Assembly: GCA_028641055.1 (NCBI GenBank)
Contig: CM054060.1
Span: 237,054,833 to 237,118,832 of the forward strand
Length of the DNA: 64,000 nt
DNA from: Alopecurus myosuroides
Lineage: Eukaryota > Streptophyta > Magnoliopsida > Poales > Poaceae
Direction: 5' to 3'
Position numbers and translations under genes: made by a program. Each line of letters opens with the position of its first letter. Positions within the stretch are counted from its first letter, which is position 1. Positions 32,756 through 43,700 of this stretch are shown piece by piece. Under the pieces are notes generated by a model. That model saw nothing but the letters and a program-made list of their open reading frames with translations, made no database searches and was not told the DNA's origin.

Positions 32756-33577
32756 ACGGTTCAGATCAATTAATACTACTAGTAAGTTGCACCCTAAAAG
32801 AACCCTTCTACGACCAGTGCACATGTAGTTTCATGAAGACATAGTATGGATGAAATGTATCCGGATATTGGGTGGTTGAGAAATTAAATTCTGAGAAAAG
32901 ACTATATTTTCTTTGCAACCTGAAGATGCAGCAACTTAATGCTGTGCTCTCGGGGAGAAAGTCAAAGCTGATCAAAGAACATCACGTGCTCTGGAAAAAG
33001 ACGCAATCATAATATATTGTTCTTAAATTACAGTTGGTTAATTGTCATTAAGACTGCCTCGATCGCGCATGACATACTAATTAAGGAGTCGATCCTACAT
33101 GTAACGAGATATGCCTCATGTCATATTCACAGCACCAAGAATTTGGAATGTGAAATCGAGCACACTAGCTAGACGTACGCATGCTATGTACGCCAACTAC
33201 CGTGCTGAAGTTAACTATGCCTGGAATTGCGTTTTCAGCTAATTAATCCTGACATAACTTACTACTAGAAATTGTAGTTGACCGCACCATACTATAGCAA
33301 TATGAAGCTTGCAGGAGGAACTAGTAGTCGGCTGAACTCCCTTGATACGGCAGCAAAGACCAACAAACAAGTTCTTCTCGTCTGTGGAGTATACCCAAGT
33401 TCAACATATTAGAACTTGACTTGATTGTTTTGCATTTCCATTGCGGTTGGTGTAGGGCGTACTACTCCGCAAACAAGAAAATAAATGATTGTTGAATGGA
33501 ACAGCACACCAGAATTCAGGAAAGGACGAGGGCCAAAAAAATCTTGTGTGTTGTGCACTAGAAGAGATATATAGTAC
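32756..33577. other. Unassigned non-coding stretch
   Basis: I see no gene, RNA or recognisable repeat between the LINE remnant and the Reina-like element. The base composition is mixed, and only short ORFs are present. Confidence 0.5.
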
Positions 33578-33582
33578 GTACG

Positions 33583-33870
33583 TGTAATACCCTTGGCCAC
33601 CGGTATGATCGCCGGGGTTAGGGTTTGGACCGACGGCAGGGAAAGTGAGATGCAGACGACAGCGAGAGAAAAGGGGGTCAGGGAGAGAGAAGGGAGAAGA
33701 GATAGTAACAGTACATTCAATTCATCGATACCTTGGAACACGAGCTCCGACCGTTATATAACCCGGTCTGCACGCACGCTACAGCCCACTGGCACCCGAT
33801 ACGGCCCACGGCCCAACACACACTGGAATCGTTACACAAACACTCTGAACATCACTCTGTAGTTGTTACA
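33583..33870 (-). repeat. 3' LTR of the Reina-like element
   Basis: It is 288 bp with TGTAACAAC and GGTATTACA ends on the minus strand. It differs from the 5' LTR at three sites clustered near 33657-33692. Confidence 0.95.
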
Positions 33871-33890
33871 GTGCCTCCCCCTTGAGTTCC
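33871..33890 (-). other. Polypurine tract of the Reina-like element
   Basis: The minus strand reads CTCAAGGGGGAGGCAC just before the 3' LTR. Confidence 0.8.
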
Positions 33891-34562
33891 AGCTTGTCCC
33901 CAAGCTGGTGCCGATGGAAAGCGTAACTTGATCACCTCGTAATCTTCCCAGGTCGCTGCAGATGCTGGAATCGAAGATCACTTGATCAATACCTGGAGCT
34001 GAGCTTTGTTACCTTTCTTGCTTAGACGCCTGTCCAATATTTCCTCTGGCACTAGTTCGTCAGCATCTAACTCAACTTGTGTGGGCAATTCTGATGATAC
34101 TCGCGTGTAATCAGGTGTGAATGGCTTCAGTTGCGAGACATGGAATACCGGGTGTATCTGACTGGCTGAAGGAAGTTGCAACCTGTATGCCACCTCTCCA
34201 ATCTTGGCCTCAATAACAAAAGGACCATAGAATTTATATGCAAGCTTGGGGCATGGCCGATTGACCACTGATGTTTGCGCGTACGGCTGCAGCTTCAGAT
34301 ACACCTTCTCCCCAACCTGGACCACCCTTTCTGACCTTTTTTGATCTGCATAGTGTTTCTGACGCCGTTGGGCTCTCTCCAAGTGGAATTTCAGTAGCTC
34401 TGAGCAAGATTGTCTCTCCTGTAAGAAATCCTTGACATCCTGATGGACTACAGTGTTTAAATCCGGCAACAGGCCATAGTGTGGCTCATGATTGTATAAA
34501 GCTTGGAAGGGAGAGCAACCAATAGAAGCATGATACGAAGTGTTGTACCAAAATTCTGCCAT
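33891..34562 (-). pseudogene. Integrase C-terminus and broken chromodomain
   Basis: This continues pol in the same frame after the TGA at 34569-34571. It encodes the end of the integrase (FWYNTSYHASIGCSPFQALY, VGEKVYLKLQPYAQTS, HPVFHVSQLKPF) and the start of a chromodomain (PEEILDRRLSKKGN, QLQVLIK). A TGA at 33978-33980 stops the frame where a conserved tryptophan would be expected. The remaining chromodomain motif (TWEDYEVIKLRFP) lies in another frame downstream. Chromodomains of this group are thought to guide integration to marked chromatin. Here that tail is disrupted. Confidence 0.8.
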
Positions 34563-34568
34563 AGCTAG

Positions 34569-37500
34569 TCAGTTATACCATTTCTTGGGATGATCATGTG
34601 TGGCACATCTGAGGTACATCTCCAAGGACTGGTTTACTCTTTCTGTTTGCCCATCACTCTGTGGATGGTAAGCTGTGCTCATATTGAGTTTGGTGTCAAA
34701 CAATTTGAACAACTCCTTCCAAAAATGACTGGTAAAGACCTTGTCTCTGTCTGATACAATTGACACTGGAAAGCTGTGTAGTTTGACCACTGTATTGAAT
34801 ACTGCTTTGGCCACTGTGGCTGCTGAGTAAGGATGTTTAAGGGGAATGAAATGGGCATATTTTGTAAATCTATCCACCACCACAAGAATTACACTATACC
34901 CAGCTGATGTAGGCAAGCCCTCAATAAAATCCATAGATATCTCCTGCCAAGCTCCCTTTGGAATCTTCAGAGGCTGCAATAACCCTGGAGTCTTGCAATG
35001 TTCATGCTTTGCTTGCTGACACACAGCACATTGCTTCACAAAATCTTCTACTGCTGTTTTCAGACCAGTCCAAGCAAAAACTTTCTTAATTCTTTTGTAG
35101 GTTGCTTGCATACCTGAGTGCCCTCCCATTGCACTGGCATGAAAGGCTTGTATGATCTTGTGTTGCAGTCCAGAATTTGCTCCTATCCACACCTTATCCT
35201 TGAATTTGATTAATCCTTGTTGCAAGGAAAATCCTTCAGAGTTTGTTCCCTCTACAGCCAACTCTGTCACCAATTTTTGTGCCTGGGGATCCACTGCATA
35301 GGAGTTGAGCACTTCCTGGATCCACACTGGGTGCCCTGCTGATACAGCATACATGCTGAATGTATGGCCCACCCTTGACAATGCATCAGCTACCACATTG
35401 TCCTGTCCCTTTTTATACTGGAAGGTAAATGTCAGTCCAGCCAGCTTAGCCATGGCTTTTTGCTGCAACTCAGAGGACAACACCTGCTCCTGCAAATTAC
35501 AAAGGCTTTTATGATCAGTTTTTATCACAAATGGTCCTCTGGCCAGGTAGGCTCTCCACTTGTCAATAGCCATCATAATTGCCAAGAATTCCTTCTCATA
35601 AATGGACAATTTCCTGTTGTTGATACTGAGGGCCTTGCCGTAGTAAGCAATAGGGTGCCCCTCTTGCATGAGCACTGCCCCAATCCCTGATGCACATGCA
35701 TCAGTTTCCACACAAAATGGCTTACTGAAATCAGGCATGGCTAGTACAGGTGTGGTGCTCATAGCCTGCTTTAAAGCATCAAATGCTTGTTGTGCCTCAG
35801 GAGACCATGAAAACCCAGACTTCTTCAATAGATTTGTCAGTGGTTTTGCTGTAACCCCATATCCTTTGACAAACTTCCTGTAATATCCTGTAAGCCCCAG
35901 AAAACCCCTCAATTCAGTGACATTAGAAGGAGTTGGCCATTCCACCATAGCCTGTGTCTTTTCTGTATCAGTTGCAACCCCTTTGTCAGAAATTATGTGG
36001 CCTAAATATTCCAGTTGTGACTGCCCAAAGGAACACTTGCTTTTCTTCACATAAAACTGGTGTTGCTGTAACACTGAGAACACTTGCTGTAAGTGACTGA
36101 TGTGTGTGGTCATATCCTTGCTGTATACCAGGATATCATCCATAAAGACTAGCACAAACTTTCGAACAAATGCCCTGAAAATAGAGTTCATGATGCACTG
36201 GAATGTAGCAGGAGCATTTGTAAGGCCAAATGGCATTACTCTGAATTGGTACTGGCCATGATGAGTCTTGAAAGAAGTTTTAAACTCATCCTCAGGTAGC
36301 ATTCTGATTTGGTGGTACCCTGCTCTCAGATCCAGCTTTGAGAAAATTTTTGCTCCTGCTAACTCATCCAGCAACTCATCCACCACTCGCATAGGAAATT
36401 TACTTTTGACAGTGGAGTTATTGAGCTTTCGATAGTCAATGCAAAATCTCCAGCTTCCATCCTTTTTCTTGACTAACAACACAGGTGAGGCATATGGACT
36501 CATGCTTGCTGTGATAATCCCTTTTTCCAACATATCAGCCACTTGCCTTTCTATTTCATCTTTCTGCAAGGGAGAGTACCTATAAGGCCTGACATTCATT
36601 GGCTGGGACCCTGGCTGCAGGTGGATGGCATGATCAAACTCCCTGTGTGGTGGCAAGGAGTCTGGCTCTTTAAATACCCTTTCAAATTGATTTAAAATTT
36701 GTTGCAACTCAGGACTAGTTGTTTCTGCCACTTGTGGTTCTTGTGTATGACTATCCCATGATATTTCTGCCAGAATCCACACATCATTTGCTACAAAAGC
36801 CTTCTCCAATTGTTCTGCAGATAATGCTTGTAACTCTGTTTGCTGACCAGGTTGCAGTCCTTGCAGTGTGACTTGTTTTCCTTTGTCCATGAACTGGATC
36901 CACTTTTTATTCCACTCACAATTCATTAAACCCCATATTTTCAGCCAATCCATTCCCAGTATTCCATCATAGCCCCCAAGATTGATAACCTTCATTTCCT
37001 GAGTGAAAGTATGACCTTGGACCCACCAAGTGAATTCTGGCACTGATTCTGTGCACATGACCACTTCTCCATTTGCCACCTTCACTCTGGTCTTGGCTAC
37101 AGGTATTGTGGTTAATTTTAACTGCTGGACCATTGACTGATCCAAGAAGCTGTGTGAACTACCTGAATCTATGAGTAGCAACACAGTTTTTCCCCCTACC
37201 AGTGTCTGGAGCTGGATGGTGCCATTATCAGTGGCTCCTGAGAGGGCATTAGCAGAAACATGGCATTCTGTGTATTCAGAAGAAATTTCCAACTGATCCA
37301 ATATCTCATCTGATAAAAATTTTGTGGCCTGTGCTGCTTTTTCTTGGATCATGGGTGGTATAACACACTGGTGCCCTCGGTTAAATTTCTCCCCACACTT
37401 GAAACATAATCCATTGGCCCTTCTGTAGTCCTTTAACTGTCTGGCCTTCCACAATTCTCCTTTTTCAAATTTGTTATGCTGTGGTGTATAGGTCACTGCT

Positions 37501-37607
37501 GCTTCCTTCCCAGCTGTTGTACTGTTCTTCTTGTAGCCCCCCTTTGTAGCTACTTTTGGCTCTTTCCAGCACCCCTTCTTGTACTGCAGCAAATGCTGCA
37601 GCTTCAC
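34569..37607 (-). pseudogene. Pol polyprotein: zinc knuckle, protease, RT, RNase H, integrase (1012 aa open)
   Basis: The long frame begins in the Gag zinc knuckle (C68, C71, H79, C81). Next come an aspartic protease (LLIDSGSSHSFL, D147), a reverse transcriptase with LDL (D426) and FMDD (D490, D491), and RNase H (D636 in ETDAC, D698 in KTDHK). The integrase has an HHCC zinc domain (HSGMQ...CAVC) and a DDE core (D in SMDFIEG, D in VSDRDK, E in SLEMYLR). It should be one frame with gag, and the first 30 or so residues given here overlap the end of the gag frame because of a one-base slip in a G run at 37537-37542. It ends at TGA 34569-34571, just after the integrase catalytic core. All catalytic residues I looked for are present. 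Confidence 0.9.
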
Positions 37608-38586
37608 TCACTGTGTCCGGCATCCGTACTTCCACAGCAGCACGCAACTCCTCTTTCAATCCCAGAATAAACTGCTGAACCAAAAGCATCCCACCCAAAT
37701 GGGGATCATACAACTTGATTTGGTACACCAGTATGTCAAACTGCCTCTTGTACTCCTCCACTGTTCCAGTTTGTTTGAGTGTGAGAAGCTCTCTAGTTTT
37801 ATCCCGCAATGCATTTCCCTCAAATTCTGCTACCACTGCTACAGAAAACTCTGCCCAATTATGCCACGGGCTTGTCAATTTATAGGCCTGGTACCAATGT
37901 GCTGCACTTCCCTTCATGTACATCGTAGCTGCCGAAACCTTGAAGCCTTCTGCAATGTTATACAACTGAAAAAATGTATTGCAAGTATCCACCCAAATTC
38001 TTACATCTGTTCCATCGAACTTTGGGAAATCCATCTTTGGCATCCAACCCTTTCTCTGCTCTTCCCCTCCTGTTTCAGTTCTCGCCGCACCTATCTCAGC
38101 TCGCATAACTGAACTCTCTGCCGACGTTGGAGTGGGAGTAGCTGGTGGCAATGTTACCCTCGGTGCCCCCGACCGCTGTTGCCGCGATGGCTGGATTGCG
38201 TTCGCCGCGATGGTCATCATCTGCATCCCTCATTGCGGCTGTTGCGGCAGCGGCGGATTTGCCACTGTCGTTCCCAGCGATCTCCCTCCCGGTGGAGCCC
38301 CCATTATGCTCGAGGTGTCTCGCGCTGGAATGGTAAGAGGTGGTGGCTCCGGACCTTTTAGCGATCTCGCCGCCCGATTCTGCTCGGCCTGCACCTTCCC
38401 TATCGACTCCATGGATAGATCGACCTTGACCTGCATCTGCTCCATGCTCTCCGCATGCTTGCTCAACTTCCCGTAGATTTCCACCAGGTGTTCCTCCACC
38501 TTATCCAGAGCTCCGAACTTCTCCTCAATTTTGGTGAATCGATCCAGCAGAGCCTTCTTCAGATCCTCCAGTCCCTCCATCACCAA
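37474..38586 (-). pseudogene. Gag of the Reina-like element
   Basis: The start is at ATG 38586. An in-frame TGA at 38230-38232 divides it into 118 and 250 residues. The second part has the retrotransposon Gag core (WVDTCNTFFQLYNI, MKGSAAHWYQAYK, TGTVEEYKRQFDILVYQI, FILGLKEELRAAV). The first part is a coiled-coil-like N-terminus (LEDLKKALLDRFTKIEEKF). Gag builds the virus-like particle in the cytoplasm. The frame runs out at 37474, after the slip that moves the true continuation into the pol frame. Confidence 0.85.
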
Positions 38587-38753
38587 ACGGGTTTGCGCCG
38601 ACGGGGTCGAGACCTTCAGCGGCGCCGTTGCGACTCACTCTGTACCACCCAAACGCCGATCTCGGATTTACAGAGGATTCCCGGAGGATTCCCCAACCAA
38701 TCGGTCGATGTTACTGGATGGCGTCGAGGATTGAGAGCGCAGCGGCGAGCGTT

Positions 38754-38766
38754 GGCTCTGATACCA
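38754..38766 (-). other. Primer-binding site, initiator methionine tRNA
   Basis: The minus strand reads TGGTATCAGAGCC two bases inside the 5' LTR. Confidence 0.92.
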
Positions 38767-38768
38767 AG

Positions 38769-39056
38769 TGTAATACCCTTGGCCACCGGTATGATCGCCG
38801 GGGTTAGGGTTTGGACCGACGGCAGGGAAAGTGAGATGCAGACGGCAGCGAGAGAGAAGGGGGTCAGGGAGAGACAAGGGAGAAGAGATAGTAACAGTAC
38901 ATTCAATTCATCGATACCTTGGAACACGAGCTCCGACCGTTATATAACCCGGTCTGCACGCACGCTACAGCCCACTGGCACCCGATACGGCCCACGGCCC
39001 AACACACACTGGAATCGTTACACAAACACTCTGAACATCACTCTGTAGTTGTTACA
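38769..39056 (-). repeat. 5' LTR of the Reina-like element
   Basis: It is 288 bp and, with 33583-33870, forms the direct-repeat pair. It is followed by the GTACG duplication. Confidence 0.95.
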
Positions 39057-39061
39057 GTACG

Positions 39062-40098
39062 GTTCAAAAGAGGCTAAAATGATGGTCGATCTTTTCATTT
39101 TTTGATGGATTTTTTTTAGAACCATGCATTTGTTTTTTATGGAAATGATGGTCGATCTTGTAGCTAGTACAGTTTCATATTCATTGTCAACTTTGCAGTA
39201 AAGGGAAGAGGTTGAGCTGTGCTTCCCTAGGGAAGCAGCAGGGCCATGCATGGATTATATTGCTCAAGAGATATGTGCGCCAAATCAAAAGAGGCCGTAT
39301 GTACGAGCATCCAACATCTGTCTCGAAGTGCATAGGCTTGCTGGTCGCACTCAAATTTGGGCACAAAATCATAAGGCCGGCCGGGACGCATTACCGGTAT
39401 CCGGCTTGGCGGTGCTGGCCACAATCAAATTTTGAAGGCATCCACCCTCTGAGTCCGAGATCATTGATCCGTGTGTGTGGGCCAATGAAGAAGCATGCGC
39501 TCAATCCTTTCCATTTAATGGAGGATTTCTATGGTACCTCCAACTGAATATAGGCTACGGGCTAGCCAACACGACCGGTGTAGTTTGAGTCGAAGGAGGG
39601 AGCCTCTCTCTCCAGACAGAATGTGTAATGTAGACATGTTCCAGAAATTTTTCAAAAAGGAAAACATATTACAGAAAAATCGCTCAGGCACAGCGCCACT
39701 GCTGTAGCATGTAGACTGCATGCCATGCGCAATGCCCTTGAAAAAACTTCGCCATGAGTATAAATGTATTGTAGCAGGGTCAAGCAAATTGAAGAGGCGG
39801 GCCGGAGGCATGTATTTGTCTTTCGCTGTCGACCAGGGTTTTTTCAAAGGTGTCGCCGTCTCCCTCTCCCGTTCTTCAATCCTATCCTTGCTCTGCTGCC
39901 GACGATGCATGCCAGTTGCACAGTCCACTATTTTCCTTCTGCCTAGTTGTAAAGTGTTATGTGGATGGGCCCCATGTGTAGTTGTTGATGTGCCTTCGGT
40001 GTTAAATAAGGGGGACACGCCGTCCGAATTCGTCAATCCCTTCATGTTCTCTGCTGAAACTTCTCTTTCTGAAATGGTTCCATCTTTCCTCTCTTAAT
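39062..40098. other. Unassigned stretch with a 16-bp palindrome
   Basis: No gene or repeat family is recognised here. GCTTCCCTAGGGAAGC at 39221-39236 is a perfect palindrome. ORFs up to 176 codons on the minus strand show no known motif. Confidence 0.5.
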
Positions 40099-40152
40099 TA
40101 GTTCATTCATTCTATTTTCAAAAAAAAAAAAAAAATAGTGCATTCATTCTAT
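40099..40152 (+). mobile_element. Poly(A) micro-insertion with 17-bp flanking repeats
   Basis: A 20-bp insert (TTTC followed by 16 A) lies between TAGTTCATTCATTCTAT (40099-40115) and TAGTGCATTCATTCTAT (40136-40152), which match at 16 of 17 positions. This is the footprint expected from target-primed reverse transcription that copied only a poly(A) tail. Confidence 0.65.
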
Positions 40153-40338
40153 GACCAGGAATTCCTGTATTTGTTTATTCTTTTTATTTGTTCCTTCAGA
40201 AAGAGATAACAATTGGTTTGGTGAATCAGAAACAATTTTATTTTATAGAAAAAATAAAGTAAATTTTTTAAATTTCTTTTCTTATGGAACATACATATCA
40301 ATATGCATGGGTAGTCCATCTTCTCCCACTTCCAGTTA

Positions 40339-40409
40339 CTCCCTCTGTCTCAAAATAAGTGTCGTTAAATACATCCATCTCAATAATAATTATTTTAAGA
40401 CGGAGGGAG
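40339..40409. mobile_element. Stowaway MITE, 71 bp, TA duplication
   Basis: The ends CTCCCTCTGTCTCAAAATAA and its inverted match (TTATTTTAAGACGGAGGGAG) are flanked by TA at 40337-40338 and 40410-40411. This is a short Tc1/Mariner-type MITE. Confidence 0.95.
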
Positions 40410-40617
40410 TATATGTTGCCACTTACCCGTATGGCTCTACGCGAGTCTAGCAGAAATCTTCACACAGAGGCTGCTCCTAATTCACGGGTCACCGTTTCAA
40501 TAAATAAATAATAATAATCATGGGTCATCGTGTTTCTAGCAGCTTCCAGTCTGGTTGTAATAGTTCTCCTAGAGACATACCAACTTTTGGGTCAATTCAG
40601 ACAATTGTTTTTTTTTT

Positions 40618-40640
40618 AAGGATACGTCTCGGAAAGACGC
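40618..40640 (-). other. 3'-end stem-loop beside the LINE poly(A)
   Basis: CGTCT (40625-40629) and AGACG (40635-40639) form a 5-bp stem around a 5-base loop, seven bases from the poly(A). Stem-loops at this position serve as RT recognition sites in some LINEs. Confidence 0.55.
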
Positions 40641-40728
40641 ATCGGTTTCATAGAAGAGAGAGGCCAAGAGGCCAATTACAACGCGTTTGGCACATGCGCC
40701 ATGAAACGCAACAAGATTACAAAGTGGA

Positions 40729-43700
40729 CTACTCGCGGCATCTCCACTTATCCACCTGGCGTAGACTACCCCTAAAAAGCCCCGCAGCGCACCACATACC
40801 TGCCTCTGCCTCAATCATACTAAATACCCTTTCCACCGAAGGTTGCTGGCCCTCGAAAACCACCCCGTTCCTGTGCCTCCACAGGCACCAACATATAAGG
40901 GTTATAGCAGTCCACAGGTCTTTCCTGTCCACAGCTCTCGCCGTCCTACCCGGCAGCCAAATAGACACCTTGTCTTGTTGGTTCGGGATCCATAGGTCCA
41001 TCCCCCACTTGTGAAGCAAGGTCGACCAAACCTGTCGGGCCACGACGCAACCTAGCAAGAGGTGATCTATGTCTTCCCCCTGCTGATCACACAAGGGGCA
41101 TGCCACGGGGTGTGGGAGCCCCCTGCGGCCTAACCTGTCAGCCGTCCAACACCTATTCCTCAGTGCCAGCCACATAAAAAACTTGCATTTGTTGGGTGCT
41201 CGTGAACACCACACCTGCTCCGTGCCGGCCAGCCCTATCGACCCCTCAAACCTGGCCCGGTAAGCGGAACGAGCTGAGAATTTGTTATCCGCCTCCCAGC
41301 GCCAGCGGAACTCGTCATCCACACCCTCCTCGAGGGTTACATCCGAAAGGAGGTCAGCTAGGCGAAGGAGCTCCCGCAGCTCTCTCTCATCGAGATCTAG
41401 GGGTATATCCTGTAGCCAACCCCCTGCCACGCCTTCTCTCACATTGCGGTCAAACAGAGCGCGCTTCGGGATCCTCTTCCACAGGTGAGGAGTCACATAT
41501 TTTATTCTACCCGCCGGCAGCCAATTGTCGGTCCAGAACAAGGTGGTTGCTCCATTGCCAACGAGGGAGATTGTTCCAGCCTCGAACAGTTGCCTCACGA
41601 CATTGGGCACCTGGATGTTAAACTCCTTCCACGGTTTCGAGTCGTCAACCCGGCGAAGCCAGAGCCACCTGGCCCGCAGAGCCTGATTCAGAACTCTGAG
41701 ATTCGGGATGCCTAGGCCTCCCAGGTGTTTGGGCATGCAAACCCGCTCCCATGCCACGAGGCAATGTCCCCCATGAACCTCCTTCCTACCTTTCCATAGG
41801 AATCCTCTAAGGATCTTATCGATGTCCACGAGGGTTTTTGCTGGCAGATCCAGGGACATCATCGAGAAGATAGAGACTGCCGAAAGAGTAGTTTTGACCA
41901 GTTCCAGCCTCCCACCCTTGTTCAACAGGCTGGCCCTCCAACCTGGCAGATGGCCAGCAACACTGTCCACGACGTACTGCAGCTGAGCGGCCGACAGCTT
42001 TTTGAGGGATAGTGGCAGCCCGAGGTAGCGCATCGGGAAGGGTAAGATGGGGCATTGCAGCTCCTGTGCCACCAAAGCTGCCTCCTGCTCTCCACACCTG
42101 ATCAAGTGAGCGGAGCACTTTTCCAGGTTTGCCCTAAGCCCTGAGGCTTCTCCGAAGATCTCAAGGATTTCCCCAAAAGCCTTAAAGTCTCGCACAGTGG
42201 GCCTCAAGAAAGTAACCACGTCGTCCGCATAAATGGGGGTCCTATGGCTCAAGCCTGACCGAGCAAGCCGCGTCAACAAGCCACATGCCGTCGCCCTTTC
42301 TATCATCAGATGAAGTACCTCCATCACCAGAATAAAGAGCTGAGGGGAGAGAGGGTCCCCCTGCCTCAAACCACGCCTGTTCCAGATCTTGGAACCGGGC
42401 CACCCGTTGAGCAGCACACTCGTGGAAGCTGACGAGAGGAGAGCACATATGATGGAGATTAGGGTGTCACCGAAGCCCAATTTCCTCAAAATCTCCAGCA
42501 AGAAGGGCCAGCTAACTGTGTCAAAGGCCTTGGTGATATCAAGCTTGAGGAGCACCGCTGGGGTGACCGAGCTGTGCAGCTTCCGCGCAGTTTCCTTGAC
42601 CGTCATGAAGTTATCGTGGATACAGCGTCCACGCACAAAGGCACTCTGGTGAACACCCACCAACTGAGGTAACACTGGGGCAATCCGGCAGGCTAGGACC
42701 TTCGCCACTAGCTTGGCAAAGCCATGGATGAGACTGATAGGGCGAAAATCTTTGGGTTCCTCAGCGCCTGCTTTCTTAGGGAGAAGCGTGATGTACGCGT
42801 GGTTCACAGCTCCGAATCCACGCAGGTCCCTACGATCCAAGGATCTGAATGCACTCATGACGTCTGCCTTAATGATGCTCCAACAAGCCACGAAAAACCT
42901 ATTGGAGAAACCATCAGGCCCCGGGCATTTGTCAAGCGGCATACTCCTGATAGCATTCCAAACTTCTTCCTCGGTGAAGCAAGCCTCAAGATGGTGCAGT
43001 TCAATCGCAGGGAGCTGCAGGAAGTCAAGATCCAACGAGAAGTCCCGCTCAACCTCCACGCCTAAGATGTTATCATAAAACTCATCTAAGGCTTCCGCTT
43101 TGTCTTCATGACTAGACAATCTCTCCCCGTCCACAATGAGGTGTCCGATGAAGTTCTTCCTCCTTCGATGACTGGCTTGAGAGTGGAAGAATTTCGTACA
43201 TGCATCCCCTTCGCGAAGCCACGAGATCCAAGACCTCTGTCTAGCTAATGATCTCTCCAGAGAGGCGAGCCCCAGAAGCTTGCCTTTTAACAGCTTTCTC
43301 AAGGCCCTTTCTTCCGACGAGAGGGGCCTCAACTCCATCGCCGTATCCAACCGCAAGATCACCTCATTAGCCAGGAGAATCTGTAGCTTGATACTCCCTA
43401 CCACTTTACTGCTCCAACTGGCAAGCTTTTTTGCTGTTGCTCTTAACTTGTTGTCCAGCAGCTTAAACGGGTTGGTCTCATGTTGTACTGAAGTCCACGC
43501 CTCTTGAACAACTTCCATGAAGCCGTCCACCTTTGTCCAGAAGGATTGGAAGTGGAACCTACGCCCCATGAGCAAGTCTGGGGCAAGGCTGAGAATCAAC
43601 GGGCAGTGGTCCGAGGGGCCCGATGATCCTGCAGAAAGGAACGCTTCAGGGTAGTTGTTGTCCCAATCCACGGTCGAGAAGACCCTATCAAGCCTCTCCA

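Larger units (their letters stand above)
33583..39056 (-). mobile_element. Reina-like chromovirus (Ty3/gypsy), 5.5 kb, TSD GTACG
   Basis: Two 288-bp LTRs (33583-33870, 38769-39056) flank a gag-pol region on the minus strand. The 5-bp duplication GTACG is at 33578-33582 and 39057-39061. The primer site (38766-38754) matches initiator tRNA-Met, and a G-rich polypurine tract abuts 33870. The LTRs differ at three positions by eye, about 99 percent identity, which implies well under one million years at usual grass rates. Small size, short LTRs and a C-terminal chromodomain fit the Reina lineage. Coding breaks are TGA at 38227-38232, a frameshift at a G run (37537-37542), TGA at 34569-34571, and TGA at 33978-33980 plus a frameshift in the chromodomain. 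It is recent but not intact. Confidence 0.92.
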
